A stretch of 64,000 nucleotides of DNA, taken from contig NZ_CP036425.1 of NCBI RefSeq assembly GCF_007747445.1, forward strand, positions 2,898,175-2,962,174. Reading direction: 5' to 3'. A program made the position numbers and the translations under genes. Below are positions 62,759 to 64,000 of this stretch, one piece after another. Below the pieces are notes generated by a model. The model had not been told where the DNA came from and did not search any database. It saw only the letters and a program-made list of their open reading frames with translations. Source of the DNA: Poriferisphaera corsica (lineage in GTDB: Bacteria > Planctomycetota > Phycisphaerae > Phycisphaerales > Phycisphaeraceae). The stretch's first letter is position 1; the number at the start of each line of letters is the position of its first letter.

Positions 62759-64000
62759 ATGAGTCGAATTAATACCAACGTTAATGTGATGACGGCACAA
62801 CGCGTCACCGGGATGAACACAAAGTCCCTGAACACTTCCTTGGAACGTCTGAGCACGGGTTTACGAATCAACCGTGGTAAAGATGATCCCGCGGGTCTGA
62901 TCGCTTCTGAGAACTTGCGTTCTGAGAAAGCTGCGATTGAATCTGCTATCAGTAATGCGCAGCGTGCTGATCAGGTCGTGAACGTCGCTGAAGGCGGCTT
63001 GCAGGAAATCAACAGTGCTTTGGTCGAGCTTCAGTCACTGGTTACAGGTTCAGCAAACGAAGCTGGTCTGTCCAAGGAAGAAAAAGAAGCGAACCAGCAG
63101 CAGGTTGAATCCATCCTGCAGACGATTGACCGTATCTCAAACAATACTTCTTTCCAGGGTACAAAACTGCTTAATGGCGATTTTGATTTCCAAGTAGCAG
63201 GCAAAGATGCCAACGTACAGTCATTGGAAATCAATGCAGCCAAGATCGGTAGTGAACCACTTAAGGTTCAGGCAAACATCACGCAGTCTGCCCAGCAGGC
63301 TGGTGTCTACATGTCACTCGGCGGCACGCTTCAGCTCGACGACGATGCGGACAGCACCTTCTCCATCGAGATCGGCGGCTCACTCGGCTCACGTCAGCTC
63401 AGCTTCGCTTCCGGCACAACCACTTCCGATATGGCGGCACAGATCAACACCTTCACCGATGTCACCGGCATCAAGGCTGTCGCAGTCAACAGCGGCGACC
63501 AGGACGGCATCAAGTTGGTCTCGACCGACTACGGCTCAAATGAGTTCGTGTCTGTGGAAGTTCTCGATGACGGCAACGCATCTGCAGGCGACGGCATCTA
63601 TAATCTTGACAGCAAGAACACCAACGCTCTCGGCAAGACCTTGGGGACGCCTACGACAACAACCAGTGATGACCAAGCTGATGCCGCCACTGCGACCGCA
63701 TTTGGTATCGCGGTCGGCGATATTGGCACGCTCAATGTTGGTGATACCCGTACCGTGGTCGCAGCCAACGGCGATCAAACGGTCTACACTTATCAGGGTG
63801 CTGGTACCAACAGCGATCACAAGTTTGATGTGGCGGTGAGCGTCGCAAGCACCAGCGCATTGACAAGCTTTGCGAGTGCGAACGATGTGATCCGTGATGA
63901 AGGCCAGGATGTCACCGGCACGATCAATGGTTTGGCAGCCCGCGGTGATGGCCGCACGATGTCGGTGAAGAGTGATGCACTGGATATGTCGGTGACACTC
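62759..64000 (+). CDS. fliC: Flagellin (partial, runs off the window)
   Basis: This is the structural protein of the flagellar filament. The visible 414 residues start MSRINTNVNVMTAQRVTGMN. The conserved D0/D1 N-terminal helices cover about 1-140 (LERLSTGLRINRGKDDPAGL, SNAQRADQVVNVAEGGLQEI, ISNNTSFQGTKLLNG). A variable region follows with a flagellin IN motif at about 190-260 (TFSIEIGGSLGSRQLSFASG, then SDMAAQINTFTDVTGIKAVA) and a probable second module from about 330. The C-terminal D1/D0 lies outside the window. GGAGGA at 62745-62750, 8 bases before the ATG, is one of the strongest SDs in the window. Confidence 0.95.
   Translation, partial: MSRINTNVNVMTAQRVTGMNTKSLNTSLERLSTGLRINRGKDDPAGLIASENLRSEKAAIESAISNAQRADQVVNVAEGGLQEINSALVELQSLVTGSANEAGLSKEEKEANQQQVESILQTIDRISNNTSFQGTKLLNGDFDFQVAGKDANVQSLEINAAKIGSEPLKVQANITQSAQQAGVYMSLGGTLQLDDDADSTFSIEIGGSLGSRQLSFASGTTTSDMAAQINTFTDVTGIKAVAVNSGDQDGIKLVSTDYGSNEFVSVEVLDDGNASAGDGIYNLDSKNTNALGKTLGTPTTTTSDDQADAATATAFGIAVGDIGTLNVGDTRTVVAANGDQTVYTYQGAGTNSDHKFDVAVSVASTSALTSFASANDVIRDEGQDVTGTINGLAARGDGRTMSVKSDALDMSVTL

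Noticed and set aside
1-64000. CRISPR arrays, insertion sequences, integrases and prophage genes
   Set aside because: No regularly spaced repeats and no transposase, integrase or phage structural protein motifs were seen.

Overview
The window looks like chromosomal DNA of a Planctomycetota bacterium, most likely of the class Phycisphaerae. This is inferred from gene content, not from a database search. The clues are a PEP-CTERM exoprotease, a degenerate VPTP-type sorting tail, several membrane proteins with a CPxC...CPxCG zinc ribbon followed by a (Y/F)NLTG-type sequence, a TIGR04282-type glycosyltransferase, flagellin and moderate GC. Many genes lack a clear Shine-Dalgarno (SD) sequence, and several long open frames begin at TTG or GTG with a better ATG further in. 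I chose starts from SD placement and family N-termini. No rRNA, tRNA, CRISPR array, integrase or insertion sequence was seen.

Layout. 1-6 kb: the 5' part of rpoD, then dnaG and rpmB on the minus strand, a quinone-reductase-like dehydrogenase and a Trp-rich membrane protein. 6-12 kb: hflX, a Gfo/Idh/MocA oxidoreductase with a ThuA-like partner, and a secreted PEP-CTERM subtilase. 12-20 kb: a membrane glycosyltransferase, archaeal-type phosphoglycerate mutase, an orphan secreted protein, MlaD/MlaF-like lipid transport genes and a DegT aminotransferase. 20-30 kb: two tandem zinc-ribbon membrane proteins, an aldo/keto reductase, another dehydrogenase, a giant AsmA-like protein and PIN-PhoH. 30-35 kb: three SAM methyltransferases (two are tandem paralogues) and leuA with a leucine-rich leader. 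35-45 kb: a cupin regulator divergent from tdh-kbl, then icd, DoxX, a PLD nuclease, ppa and a LOG protein. 45-54 kb: a TrmH methyltransferase, smc, a lipoprotein resembling the flagellar P-ring protein, hpt and a PH-domain protein. 54-64 kb: a GT8 glycosyltransferase, hisD, dprA with a very long linker, a probable structured RNA, a DUF2064 glycosyltransferase, a receiver protein and the start of flagellin.

The genes are mostly housekeeping: replication initiation and sigma factor, ribosome protein, chromosome condensation, leucine and histidine synthesis, threonine breakdown, TCA cycle and purine salvage. Regulation is visible in several places. leuA has a promoter, a Leu-rich leader peptide that may be nearly leaderless, and an intrinsic terminator. 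The dprA upstream region has a promoter, a 13-codon frame behind an SD fully complementary to the usual 16S tail, nested hairpins and a strong terminator. This transcript of about 450 nt is the best candidate for something undescribed. A dispersed family of GC-rich palindromes with a conserved flank lies between genes at several sites, and a GCGCGCACAAA-type motif recurs in two intergenic tracts beside glycosyltransferase genes.
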